From Actinomucor elegans (taxonomy: Eukaryota; Mucoromycota; Mucoromycetes; Mucorales; Mucoraceae), in the NCBI GenBank assembly GCA_026027325.1, contig JAMSLZ010000001.1:2542001-2606000 (forward strand): 64,000 nucleotides of DNA, given 5' to 3'. Below, piece after piece: positions 19,576 to 28,493 of the stretch (position 1 is the first letter of the stretch; each line of letters opens with the position of its first letter). The translations under genes and the position numbers were made by a program. A model generated the notes under the pieces. It ran no database searches. It had not been told where the DNA came from and saw nothing but the letters and a program-made list of their open reading frames with translations.

Positions 19576-19688
19576 TTATCCATTTCGTACAAAAATTTTA
19601 AAACTTTTAAAAATAATGTCTATTTTTTGATATATAAAACATAATTATTATATGAATGGTTCTTTATATTGTTGTACGAAATGGATAA
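19576..19688. repeat. 17-bp perfect inverted repeat within Merlin-2
   Basis: TTATCCATTTCGTACAA at 19576-19592 is repeated inverted at 19672-19688, with 79 bases between. It could be the ends of a tiny nested element or a hairpin; no target duplication was made out. Confidence 0.75.
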
Positions 19689-20107
19689 TTTAATACTTAT
19701 AAACATTTATAAATATTGTTATTTTTGTAATTTGAAATAATTTTATGATAACTTTATTTATGAAGTTTTTAGAAAATGTAAGTAAATATATTGAGGTGGC
19801 TCCATGATTTATAAAATCAACTTGTTGATAATATATATTATCTACATTAATGTTTCTAGAAATATAAAATTTTCACATTTTTAGATCTTAAAACTTTTAT
19901 CTATCGATTTTTATTAATTCATCATAAATTTTATTTAGTTTTGCGGAAGATTCTTGACATACTTCAGATTTGATTGTGGTATTATAGAGTATATGATATG
20001 TTGTTATGGAAATTTCATTTTTATTTATGTAATTATTATTTATATTTTAAAATAGTTTTTAATTATATTATTCTAAATTTTATACCTTTTTATTTATTCT
20101 TAATTTA

Positions 20108-20900
20108 TTATACAATTAATTCATCTATTAATTCTATTAGTTTATCATTTATTGTATTTAATCTGGAAGGTAATTCTTGGATAAATTTATAATTATTATT
20201 ACTATTATACTTATTTAACTTTTTTATCGCCATTTTAGGATTGTTATTATTTATAATATGGAATACATCAACTAATAAATCGTTACTATGTACAGTAAGT
20301 TCCAATAATTCTTCTATTTGACTTACCATATTTCTTCTTATATGCTTAAATTTTTCTATACTATTATGGTTTAATTTATTTGTATCCGACGGATTATCAT
20401 TAACATTTTATATATTACTTTATTCTTTTTGATGTTGTCTAAACCATCATTTTTTACATTTATGACATTATCATTACTACTATCCTGTGTACTACTTTCA
20501 ATTATATTATCATTAATTTCTATACTACTTTCAATTATATTATCATTAATTTCTATACTATTTTCAATTATATTATCATTAATTTCTATACTATTTTCAA
20601 TTATATTATTATTTACTATATTACCAATAAAAGAATCAGCATTTATATTATCATTTATGTTTACTTTTTTGCTTTTTTATTTAACTTTGGTGTAGATTGA
20701 TTTCTTCGTCTTTTAATTTTATATTTAATATAGTAGGGATTTTCATTTTTTATGAAATTAATTTCAAACGATTTAATATTGTTATTATATACTATATTAA
20801 CCTTTTCTATATTATAGTTTTCAATCACTTTCGTTATATACATTCTTTTAATATTTTTTATAAAATCACTTTTTTCAATTAATTCTTCAAAAGTTTCCAT
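20108..20900 (-). pseudogene. Accessory-type protein of Merlin-2, frameshifted
   Basis: A minus-strand coding region starts at 20900 (METFEELIEKSDFIKNI). It shifts frame in an A-run near 20662, passes an Asn/Ile/Glu repeat region, shifts again near 20390, and ends at 20108 (KLIELIDELIV). In size, Lys/Asn richness, acidic repeat centre and helical end it resembles the second Merlin-1 gene (end SFIKLIEEMV), though I could not align the two N-termini. An AAATTGAATTTT motif lies at 20960-20971, about 60 bases before its start. I read it as a diverged relative of the Merlin-1 accessory gene. The function is unknown. Confidence 0.5.
20492..20615 (-). repeat. 33-bp tandem repeat, about 3.7 copies
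   Basis: Units start at 20492, 20525, 20558 and 20591 and differ by one base or less. On the minus strand each encodes an 11-residue unit (IEINDNIIESS or IEINDNIIENS) inside the Merlin-2 protein, so length change would keep the frame. Confidence 0.9.
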
Positions 20901-21103
20901 TTTATTAACAACTGCAATTATTTTTAATTTTTTAGATTGTCTTTTTTTTTTATTTATATAAAATTCAATTTATTTAAGATAATATATTTAAGGAATTCTC
21001 CAAATGAAATAATAATTTTTTGATTAAAAATCAAAATGTATTTTATTTATTTTATCCATCTCGGACATTTTTAAAAACCTGGGAGTTCCTTTGGGATACA
21101 TCC

Positions 21104-21154
21104 ATTTTTCGTTCAAGGATGAAAGCGATGGTCGATCTATTGTCAGAAAAATTA
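21104..21154 (+). pseudogene. Tnp2-type transposase, segment 3 (short piece before LINE-A)
   Basis: The short piece FKDESDGRSIVRKI continues across LINE-A into NIGPGFSYLKAAEWK at 27014. Joined over the 16-bp duplication this reads like the family stretch that leads into the AEWK/DQWK motif. The reading is open in this frame only. Because of its small size the left edge against Merlin-2 is uncertain. Confidence 0.55.
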
Positions 21155-21415
21155 GGGCTCTTTCGCTTAAAGATCACTTTTTACAAAAAAATTTTGCATC
21201 CGTCCGGTTTTTTGTCGATATCTCGCTCAATTCAATCCATCCATCTCCGCTTGTTTCGTATTCGTCTTCTACTCGTCGCTGCGCTCCTGGTGGTATAATT
21301 ATTTTTGCAAATCTTCAACATCTACATTTCGCTCGATCTTGACATCTCAATTCGCCAATTTCGACATCTCAAAAACTTTTTTTCGTAATCTCGCCATTTT
21401 CTAGAAATCTGGCAC

Positions 21416-22873
21416 ATGACTGAAAATTCTGCCGTGTCCTGGACGACTATTGTCGCTCGTGGTGCCTCTAAGAAGGTGCTCGTTACTCCTGGTCGACGCA
21501 ATGTCGACAGTTCCTCCATTCCTCTTGTTGGTGAGGTCATCTTTGAAGATGATGACCTCAAATCTGAAATTTTGGTGCGCAAGGCTACTGCTATTGTGCA
21601 ACAAGCTCTCTCTTCTGGTTCTGTTCTCTTTTCTTTTCCCGGAAGATTGTTTGGTGACCGTGTTGATGCGTACAAGGTCATCCAAGAACAAGTCGGTGCC
21701 AATGTGCAATTCAGGCCCATTAGCACATGGCGTGAAAATGCTGGTGGTGACCTATTGGTGGAAGCCACTTTCAAGGCAAAGGTGGATGCCACTAAGGCTG
21801 TCAGTGATGGTGTTACTGTCAATGGTGTGGTATACAAAGCTGTTTCCACTTGTTCTGGTTCGGGTGTTTCTGTTGGTGGTAATTTGACGCATGTTCAATT
21901 TACAATGTTGAATGCTATCCCCGATGAACATACTTTTTTGGTGGATATGTTAGACTCCTTGGCGTTTTATGGTAAGGTGTACCAGCTTAAAAAGTACAGT
22001 CGCAAGGGCTACTTTGAAGGCAAGATGTCGGTGCTATTAGATACCTCAGTGGGCATGAAAGGTGAGGATGGAGAGGTGCTCCCATCTCAGCCTTTATCAA
22101 GAATGCTGTATCTGAATGCCTGGGATAGCTTTGCGCCTGCTCAGTTCAAGAACGCCCCTCCAGTTTGCCACTTTTGTCGTTTATCTGGTCATGTCCGTAA
22201 GGATTGTCCCGAGCTGGCCAAGCGCATGTGCTTTTCGTGTCGAGAGCATGGTCACACTGCTCGCTTCTGCAAGGTCAAGTCCAAGACCAAACAGGATAAG
22301 GACAAGTCGTTTGCGGTGGAGCTAAGTGAGTACGTTGCTCTGTCTGGTGGTAAGAAGCTTGGTCCAAGCTCTGATTCAGAAGGTTTTGTAGTACAAGAGG
22401 AAGCTACAGCTGATGATGAGGAAGACCAAGCCTCTGTGGTATCTATGGTGTCTGTGGGTAGCTCTGTTTCTGGGTCTAGTGGTGTCTCTGGTAGTGTTTC
22501 TGGTGGTGTCTCTGGTGCTGCTGGTGTTGTTGGTGGCGATGCTACTGGTGTAGTCAACAATGATAATGCTGTTGACACAATGGAAGTTGATGGTGAGGGT
22601 GCTCCTTCGTCTTCTGGCCAGAAGGCGGAGTACAATCCCGACAGTCCGTACGGTGTGAATGCTTCCAAGTTTGCTGACTTCGAGGTTGCTTCTACCATGA
22701 AGGTGGATAGTGCTCAAGAAATGCTGGATCTGAGTAAAGTCAAAGCTCGAACTCAAAACAAGATTGACTTTCTCAAGAAGAATATTGTGAATGTGGCGAA
22801 GACCAAGGCTTCTGCTTCTGCTATCAAGACGTCCAAGTCTTCCAAGTCTTCTTCTTCTGCCCATAGGGCGTAA
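21416..22873 (+). CDS. LINE-A ORF1 protein (485 aa), zinc-knuckle RNA-binding
   Basis: The start MTENSAVSWTTIVARG is common to all copies and follows the 5' UTR. Residues about 155-225 resemble an RNA-binding fold (HVQFTMLNAIPDEHTF...DSLAFYGKVYQLKK). Two C-x2-C-x4-H-x4-C zinc knuckles lie at about 249-285 (CHFCRLSGHVRKDC, CFSCREHGHTARFC). A low-complexity Ser/Gly/Val tract follows, then an acidic stretch and a Lys/Ser-rich tail ending SSSAHRA. It should coat the LINE RNA and act as a chaperone during target-primed reverse transcription. The stop codon overlaps the ORF2 start (TAATG), so ORF2 is probably translated by re-initiation. The frame is intact. Confidence 0.93.
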   Translation: MTENSAVSWTTIVARGASKKVLVTPGRRNVDSSSIPLVGEVIFEDDDLKSEILVRKATAIVQQALSSGSVLFSFPGRLFGDRVDAYKVIQEQVGANVQFRPISTWRENAGGDLLVEATFKAKVDATKAVSDGVTVNGVVYKAVSTCSGSGVSVGGNLTHVQFTMLNAIPDEHTFLVDMLDSLAFYGKVYQLKKYSRKGYFEGKMSVLLDTSVGMKGEDGEVLPSQPLSRMLYLNAWDSFAPAQFKNAPPVCHFCRLSGHVRKDCPELAKRMCFSCREHGHTARFCKVKSKTKQDKDKSFAVELSEYVALSGGKKLGPSSDSEGFVVQEEATADDEEDQASVVSMVSVGSSVSGSSGVSGSVSGGVSGAAGVVGGDATGVVNNDNAVDTMEVDGEGAPSSSGQKAEYNPDSPYGVNASKFADFEVASTMKVDSAQEMLDLSKVKARTQNKIDFLKKNIVNVAKTKASASAIKTSKSSKSSSSAHRA

Positions 22874-25800
22874 TGCTAGGTCAAAACATTCGATTGGGTT
22901 CCTTAAATGTGCGTAGCATTTTTATGGAGTCCCAAAAAACAACACAAAAGGAGTTCGCTTCTTACCTACGCGCTCGTTCTCTCGGTGTGGATATCCTTTG
23001 CTTGCAAGAGGTATCTCACTTCTATTCTCAATCTTCTCTCACTGATCATCAAATCCGCTCTTTCTCTTTCTTCTTTCCTCGCTGTCCCTTTGTGGTGTCC
23101 AAACATTGTGCCATTGTCTGTCTCAAGCCTGGTCTTTCTTTGGATGCTGCTCAAGTTCTCCTGGATGAGCGTTGTGTTGTGGCTACTGTCAAGGATGCCC
23201 AGCATAATGTCTTGTGTCGTGTGGCCAATATCTATGCACCGGCACAGTCTTCGGACCGTCCACTGTTTATACAATCCTTTCTCTCTCTTGCTTTGTGGTC
23301 TGAGGTGTCCAACACGCCTTGGATGTTGGTAGGTGACTTCAACATTCATTTGCACTCTTCTGCCGAGACAAGTCTTTCCTCTGTGGCTCCGCTGTATGAT
23401 TGGCTTCGTCTCCACTTTAACAACTGTTTCCCGGACGGTCCTATTACTTTTCCTAGGGCTGGTACTACTATTGATTATATCTTTGGTCATACTTCGCTGG
23501 TGACTCGGTTGGTGAATGGTCAAGTCCATTATGTTCCTGGTGTGTGGACCGATCACTGTCTTTTGACAATCGATCTGCAGCCTGCTTGTGCTCGTATTGG
23601 TCCTGGCTGTTGGCGCTTTAATCCCACTCTGCTGGAGGATTCGGAGTTTCTCCTATTGCTGGACAAGACGGTGTCTCTCTTTTTCGAATCTTCTGGTGGT
23701 GATGGTGACAATGCTAGCTCTGGTGGTAAGGGTGAACCTTTGAGGGTCCAATCTCAATGGGAATCTTTCAAGTTGTTGCTCAAGTGCTGTGCGCAAAAGT
23801 ACGCTTGGGGTGCTAAGGCTCGATTCAAGAACAAGGTTGCTGCTTTACAACAGGAACGTATGAAGGCTGTTTCCTCTTCTGTCTCAGGTGTTATGGCTAG
23901 TGATGCTACACCATCAATTCAACCTAGTGATGATTCACTTCCTCTTCAGGTGGTGCATGAGCTAGAGAAATTGATTGATGGTCAGATTCAGAAAGAAACA
24001 CGCCAGAATATGCTTCGCTCTGCCACTCGTTGGCATGAACTGGGTGAACGTAACAACAAGTATTTCTATCGTGTCATCAAGGATCGCCAGTCTCAACAGA
24101 CAATCCAGTCCTTGAAGTGCTCTACTACTGGTGAGGTCTTGGTGGAAGCGGCTGATATACTTCGGGAGGCTCGCGGTTTTTACCAAAAGCTATACACCCC
24201 GGACGACATCGATGCCGAAGCCGTGGATTCTCTTTTGAATGGTATTCCTGAAGAAGTGGTGTTGTCTTCGGATGATGCCAAGTATCTGATGGCTCTGCCT
24301 AATGCCGTTACGGTGCTGGATCTACTGGCTCACGCCCCTAGGTCTCGGTCTCCTGGCATGGATGGTATTCCTTTCGAGGTATATCATTACTTGGCTGGTC
24401 GTTCGCGACCTTTTCTGGACTTGCTGGTGGCAGTCCTTGGTGGTGCTTTCTCTGGTGTGTTTCCTCCTTCGTGGCAACAAACTCGGATGGTGCTTTTGTT
24501 CAAGAAAGGTGATCCTCTGCTCTTGGCTAACTGGCGTCCTCTCTCTCTGATCAACTCGGATGCCAAGTTGTTTACCAAGTTGCTGGCCAATAGGTTCAAC
24601 CGTGTCCTTCCAAAGCTGATCAACCCCTATCAAACTGGGTTCCTTCCTCATCGATTGATCTCGGATAATGGGTGGTTGAATCAAACGTTGATGGCTAATC
24701 TTCGGTCGGTGGCTCCAAACCTTCCTCAAGTTGCGGTGTTACTTGATCAAGAGAAGGCTTATGATCGGGTCCATCCTGAGTATCTTCGGCGTGTGTTGCT
24801 TCGTTTTGGTTTTCCTTCTGGTCTGGTTGGTTGTCTCTCTTCTTTGTTCTTTGGTACCAAGATCTCCGTGTCCATTAACGGGTGGTTAGGAGCAGCTGTT
24901 CCTCAGTTGCGTGGCCTTAGGCAGGGTGATCCATTATCGCCTCTGTTGTTCAACTTGGCCTTTGAACCCCTGTTGCGGTCTGTCTTGGCTTGTTCTTCTC
25001 TGTCTGGTGTTTCTCTGGCTCCTGTGGTGGTTCCTCGGACTTGGCTCCCTAACCCTCAAAAGGTCCATCTTGATTTGGGTGATGATACGGGTAACTACCC
25101 GCTTGATTTTGTCAGTGGTTCTTCTCCTCCGGCTCCTATCAAGCTTCTCAGTTATGCCGATGATCTTGAGGTGTTCTTGTCTTCGCCTGGTGAATGGTTG
25201 GTGCTTCTGTCTCTTCTTGAGGTCTATGGTCGTGCCTCCAACGCCAAGGTGAATCTCAGCAAGACTGTTCTGGTGTCTCTTTCTGGTGTGGCTCATCAGC
25301 CTTGGGTTGACATAGCTTCTGCTGCTGGTGTAGAGTGGCATGATTCGTCGTCTGTTGGCTCGGTGCGTTACCTTGGTTATCCACTGTATCATACCGATGC
25401 CCAGTTGCTGCATTTCCTGGATGGTGTCAAAGTCAAGTTGGAGAGGCATGCAAACATGCTTCGTGAACGACACCTATCTATTCGTGGTACTGGTCTGGTG
25501 GCGAATTCTCTGTTGCTCTCCAAGGTGTATCATCTTCTCCGTGTGGTTCCTGTGCCTGGCAAGTGGCTTCTGGATATCAAGGCAGTAGTGCGCAAGTATG
25601 TGGCATCGTTTTGGCCCGCGCCGTCTTGGTCTTCTTTGTGTCTTCCTCGCAAGTATGGTGGTGTTGGTCTGGTGGATATCCAAGATCAGAGCTTTGCTTT
25701 GCATCTTGTGTATGTTCAACGTCTGCTTCGTCCTCTGGTGTCTTCGGATTTTGTGTCTCCCTGGTTGGTGTTCTGCTTTCAAGCCTATTCTGGTCATTCT

Positions 25801-26925
25801 TCGGTTCTCCCTTGGTTGATGTATCCATCCCGATTCAAGCCTCGGTTGAATAGCATTCCAACCCTGGATCATCTAACCAAGCTTCTGGTTCGGCTGCCTC
25901 CTTTGGTGGTGCATTCTTCTTGGTCTTCTCGGTGGTTTCTGGATCTTCCTTTGTGCTGTGTGGTGTCTTCTGTTCCTGGTGTTGCTCATGATCTGTCTCC
26001 TGGTTTTGTTCCTTCGTCTGTTGCTCCCAAGTATCTCATGTCTGACATATTCCACTGGAATATTCACTCTGGTACCCTGTTCTCCAATAAGGCTCTGCCA
26101 AGTTCCAGCCATGTCAAGTCGGTCTATTATGGTTTAAGTCCTCCTTTTGGTCCTGTCTCTCTGGCTCTCCCTCCGGTGATCAGGTCAAAAGTGGCTTTCA
26201 CTTACGATGAACAGCGTGCTCTTCCTGTTTCTCGTTCTGGCGCTTCTTCCTGGATGCCATCGACCCGTCATTGGACTGTTCCTTCTGGTCCCTCTTCGGT
26301 GGTATCTGTGGTCAAACTCCCTCTTGGTGTCTTGCGTCGCTTCTGGCACGCTGATCACTCTGTTGTTTCCGCTCGTCCTGGTCCTCCTTTGGCTGTGGCT
26401 TCTCACTTGCTTTTGCGTCCTTTCTTTTGGCGTTTGTTTTGGTCTCTTCCCATGGTGGCCAAGGCCTTCACTCCCTGGTGGCGCCTGCTTCACGACAAGA
26501 TTGGCTATCGCTCTCGGGTGAATCGCTGGTCTCCTCAGCAATTTCCCTCTCCATTCTGTGTTCTCTGCGGTGCCACGGAAGATTTGTACCACTTTGCGGT
26601 CGGTTGCCCACCTAAATCTGATTTCTGGCGTCAAGCTCTTGCTTTTCTCTCCTTAGACAAAGACTTTCCATCTGATGCAAACGTTTGGGCTGCTCTGGTC
26701 TCACTAAGTAGCCTCGATTGTAAACCGCTTGATGTGGATGTGCTTTCCATTTTGGGTTCGATCTTCTATACCCTATGGGCTGCACATTGGCGATGTGTTA
26801 TTCATGATGATACTTGGTCCTCAGCTTGGGTCCTCAATTCCTTCAAGACAGATAACAGCCTTGTTATCACCACTTTCTTAGATAGTAGAACTCCTGATGA
26901 GTCTACTAGCACAACATTAGATTAG
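22873..26925 (+). CDS. LINE-A ORF2 protein (1350 aa), endonuclease and reverse transcriptase
   Basis: An N-terminal APE-type endonuclease (residues 1-235) shows LCLQEVSHF, VGDFNIHL (about 153), TTIDYIFGH and TDHCLLTIDL (about 225). The reverse transcriptase (about 480-800) shows WRPLSLINSDAKLFTKLLA, NPYQTGF, DQEKAYDRVHPEYL (about 625), LRQGDPLSPLLFNLAFEP (about 682) and the catalytic YADD (about 759). The C-terminus has a C-x2-C-x7-H-x4-C finger near 1227 (CVLCGATEDLYHFAVGC). No RNase H was recognised. The protein nicks chromosomal DNA and copies the LINE RNA from the nick. All motifs are intact. The closest known group is the L1-like elements of Mucorales (Grem-LINE1 type). Confidence 0.95.
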   Translation: MLGQNIRLGSLNVRSIFMESQKTTQKEFASYLRARSLGVDILCLQEVSHFYSQSSLTDHQIRSFSFFFPRCPFVVSKHCAIVCLKPGLSLDAAQVLLDERCVVATVKDAQHNVLCRVANIYAPAQSSDRPLFIQSFLSLALWSEVSNTPWMLVGDFNIHLHSSAETSLSSVAPLYDWLRLHFNNCFPDGPITFPRAGTTIDYIFGHTSLVTRLVNGQVHYVPGVWTDHCLLTIDLQPACARIGPGCWRFNPTLLEDSEFLLLLDKTVSLFFESSGGDGDNASSGGKGEPLRVQSQWESFKLLLKCCAQKYAWGAKARFKNKVAALQQERMKAVSSSVSGVMASDATPSIQPSDDSLPLQVVHELEKLIDGQIQKETRQNMLRSATRWHELGERNNKYFYRVIKDRQSQQTIQSLKCSTTGEVLVEAADILREARGFYQKLYTPDDIDAEAVDSLLNGIPEEVVLSSDDAKYLMALPNAVTVLDLLAHAPRSRSPGMDGIPFEVYHYLAGRSRPFLDLLVAVLGGAFSGVFPPSWQQTRMVLLFKKGDPLLLANWRPLSLINSDAKLFTKLLANRFNRVLPKLINPYQTGFLPHRLISDNGWLNQTLMANLRSVAPNLPQVAVLLDQEKAYDRVHPEYLRRVLLRFGFPSGLVGCLSSLFFGTKISVSINGWLGAAVPQLRGLRQGDPLSPLLFNLAFEPLLRSVLACSSLSGVSLAPVVVPRTWLPNPQKVHLDLGDDTGNYPLDFVSGSSPPAPIKLLSYADDLEVFLSSPGEWLVLLSLLEVYGRASNAKVNLSKTVLVSLSGVAHQPWVDIASAAGVEWHDSSSVGSVRYLGYPLYHTDAQLLHFLDGVKVKLERHANMLRERHLSIRGTGLVANSLLLSKVYHLLRVVPVPGKWLLDIKAVVRKYVASFWPAPSWSSLCLPRKYGGVGLVDIQDQSFALHLVYVQRLLRPLVSSDFVSPWLVFCFQAYSGHSSVLPWLMYPSRFKPRLNSIPTLDHLTKLLVRLPPLVVHSSWSSRWFLDLPLCCVVSSVPGVAHDLSPGFVPSSVAPKYLMSDIFHWNIHSGTLFSNKALPSSSHVKSVYYGLSPPFGPVSLALPPVIRSKVAFTYDEQRALPVSRSGASSWMPSTRHWTVPSGPSSVVSVVKLPLGVLRRFWHADHSVVSARPGPPLAVASHLLLRPFFWRLFWSLPMVAKAFTPWWRLLHDKIGYRSRVNRWSPQQFPSPFCVLCGATEDLYHFAVGCPPKSDFWRQALAFLSLDKDFPSDANVWAALVSLSSLDCKPLDVDVLSILGSIFYTLWAAHWRCVIHDDTWSSAWVLNSFKTDNSLVITTFLDSRTPDESTSTTLD

Positions 26926-26997
26926 TCCATTGTAATTTAGCTTTGTAAAACCACTTTAAGATTAATAAATTACATTTAATACAAAAAAAAAAAAAAA

Positions 26998-28391
26998 ATT
27001 GTCAGAAAAATTAACATCGGACCAGGTTTTTCGTATTTGAAAGCAGCCGAATGGAAAATCTGGTGCTCAACAATGTCTCCACTGATCTTAAGACAAGTAC
27101 TTGATACTGAACGATTCAACAATTTTATGCTTTTTGTTGATGCTTTGCAAATCTTGGAAAGAAACATTATTCGTTTGACTGACATTGACACCTGCCATGC
27201 AAAGTTGCGAGAGTTCTGCATTGGCTTTGAGCATTTGTATGGAAAGCGCAATGTCACCTCTAATATGCACTTTCATCTCCATCTTGCAGAGTGTATACGA
27301 ATGTACGGTCCTATTTCCTGTTTTTGGGCGTTTAATTTCGAACGTTATAATATGTTTGTTAAAATGGTTCGAACAAATCATAAAAAGGGATTTGAAAAAA
27401 CCTTTATGGTTCAAATGCTTCGAATAATTCATGCTGAAGATTATGCGGGCCTTTTTGAAAAGTATATATAGAATAAATAATTTAAGTCACAAGTGCATTC
27501 TTGTACTAATTTGATATATATTCTGTCAAAAGCATTTTCTTTCTTTCTCTCTCCTTCTCTCTCTTTTTTTTTTAAAAAAAAAAGTTATATAACATTATGA
27601 ATAACGTTAACAACAACTCTTACCAAGAAATCAAAAGGCTTTTCTTAAATCTCAGCAATGCAGTTGATTCTCTTGAATCTGTTTCGATTGAACCATCAGA
27701 AGAATTATTTCAGTGTATGAAGTATTCTGAAGCACCAACTAATGATAACGAGTACTGCAGTGGCTTGGAGCCTTTACCGCAGTTCAGCTTGAACTCCATT
27801 CGTTGGTCATGCAGCAATTCCACGAATTTAAACAAGATAATCGAGCAAGGACAGACACTGGATGAATATAGTTGACTTGTTGAATACTACTGTGATGTTT
27901 ATGGCTTTCTTTTGAAACGAGACGACGACATGATAGAATATAACGAAATAACGGTCAAAAATACCATCAAACGGTTTGATCGTATACAAATTCTTGGATA
28001 AAAATATTACTCTGCAGAAGCAAATAGAAACAAAAATACATATTTCTGTGCCTACCATTACAATGACAATGGCGTGTTGGAGCTTCGACCTGGTCAGATT
28101 CAATTCTTTTTTCAACATACTCAAGAAGTCGAAAGTGTTGAGGAAGACGAAGAAAATGGATTGTTAGACCATATGTTTGCTTTTGTACGGTGGTTCAAGT
28201 ATCCAAATCCAGGTACAGAAGACTTGTCATCATACAATGGTAATAACGTATCCTGTTGGCAAAATAAGCTTGAAGACATGTCTCAAGACTGTATATTGCC
28301 AGTACACAAACTTTACTCGGGTATTCACATGAAGATGGAATATTTGACTAATATCAACATCGTTCTTTTTCTGCCTCGAAAGGTTTTTTAA
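26998..28391 (+). pseudogene. Tnp2-type transposase, segment 4 (C-terminal part)
   Basis: From 27014 the frame reads GPGFSYLKAAEWKIW, FMLFVDALQIL, MHFHLHLAECIRMYGP and FWAFNFERYN to a stop at 27471. All are typical of the C-terminal half of Tnp2 transposases. After about 125 bases with a CT-rich tract the tail continues in another frame from 27597 to 28391 (GLEPLPQFSLN, LRPGQIQFFFQHT, HMFAFVRWFKYPNPGTE, ILPVHKLYSGI). This tail holds two in-frame stops, TGA at 27873 and TAA near 28000. The gap could be an intron, but the stops show decay. It faces the four-exon gene tail to tail, with about 100 bases between. Confidence 0.78.
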
Positions 28392-28493
28392 TAAATTAGA
28401 TAGTGCAATGATTATCTGATGATGGATTTATGGATGCATTTTTAGTGAAACACAAGGTGGGATCATAAGTATTATGGGCATTTTTATTTATAT

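Larger units (their letters stand above)
19544..21103 (-). mobile_element. Merlin-2: decayed AT-rich element related to Merlin-1 (right edge approximate)
   Basis: The left edge GGGTAATTCCTAATCTAGG followed by TCTCAGG aligns base for base in spacing with the left edge of Merlin-1 (shared TAGGTCTCAGGTT). The right edge is uncertain: AAAAACCTGGGAG at 21075-21087 is a partial inverse match to the left AGGTTTTT. No target duplication was found. Composition is as AT-rich as Merlin-1 and stands out from the Tnp2 pieces on both sides. No transposase frame remains, so it is non-autonomous. Confidence 0.6.
21155..26997 (+). mobile_element. LINE-A: full-length L1-like LINE inserted in the Tnp2 gene
   Basis: The insertion is bounded by a perfect 16-bp duplication (ATTGTCAGAAAAATTA at 21139-21154 and 26998-27013). 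The 5' end is GGGCTCTTTCGCTTAAAG, shared with the 5' ends of LINE-G, H and O, so this is a true full-length start. It has a 261-base 5' UTR, ORF1, ORF2 overlapping by one base, a short 3' UTR (ending TTACATTTAATAC) and a poly(A) tail at 26983-26997. Confidence 0.97.

Noticed and set aside
20492..20615. CRISPR-like array
   Set aside because: The 33-bp units follow each other directly without spacers and encode an in-phase peptide repeat.
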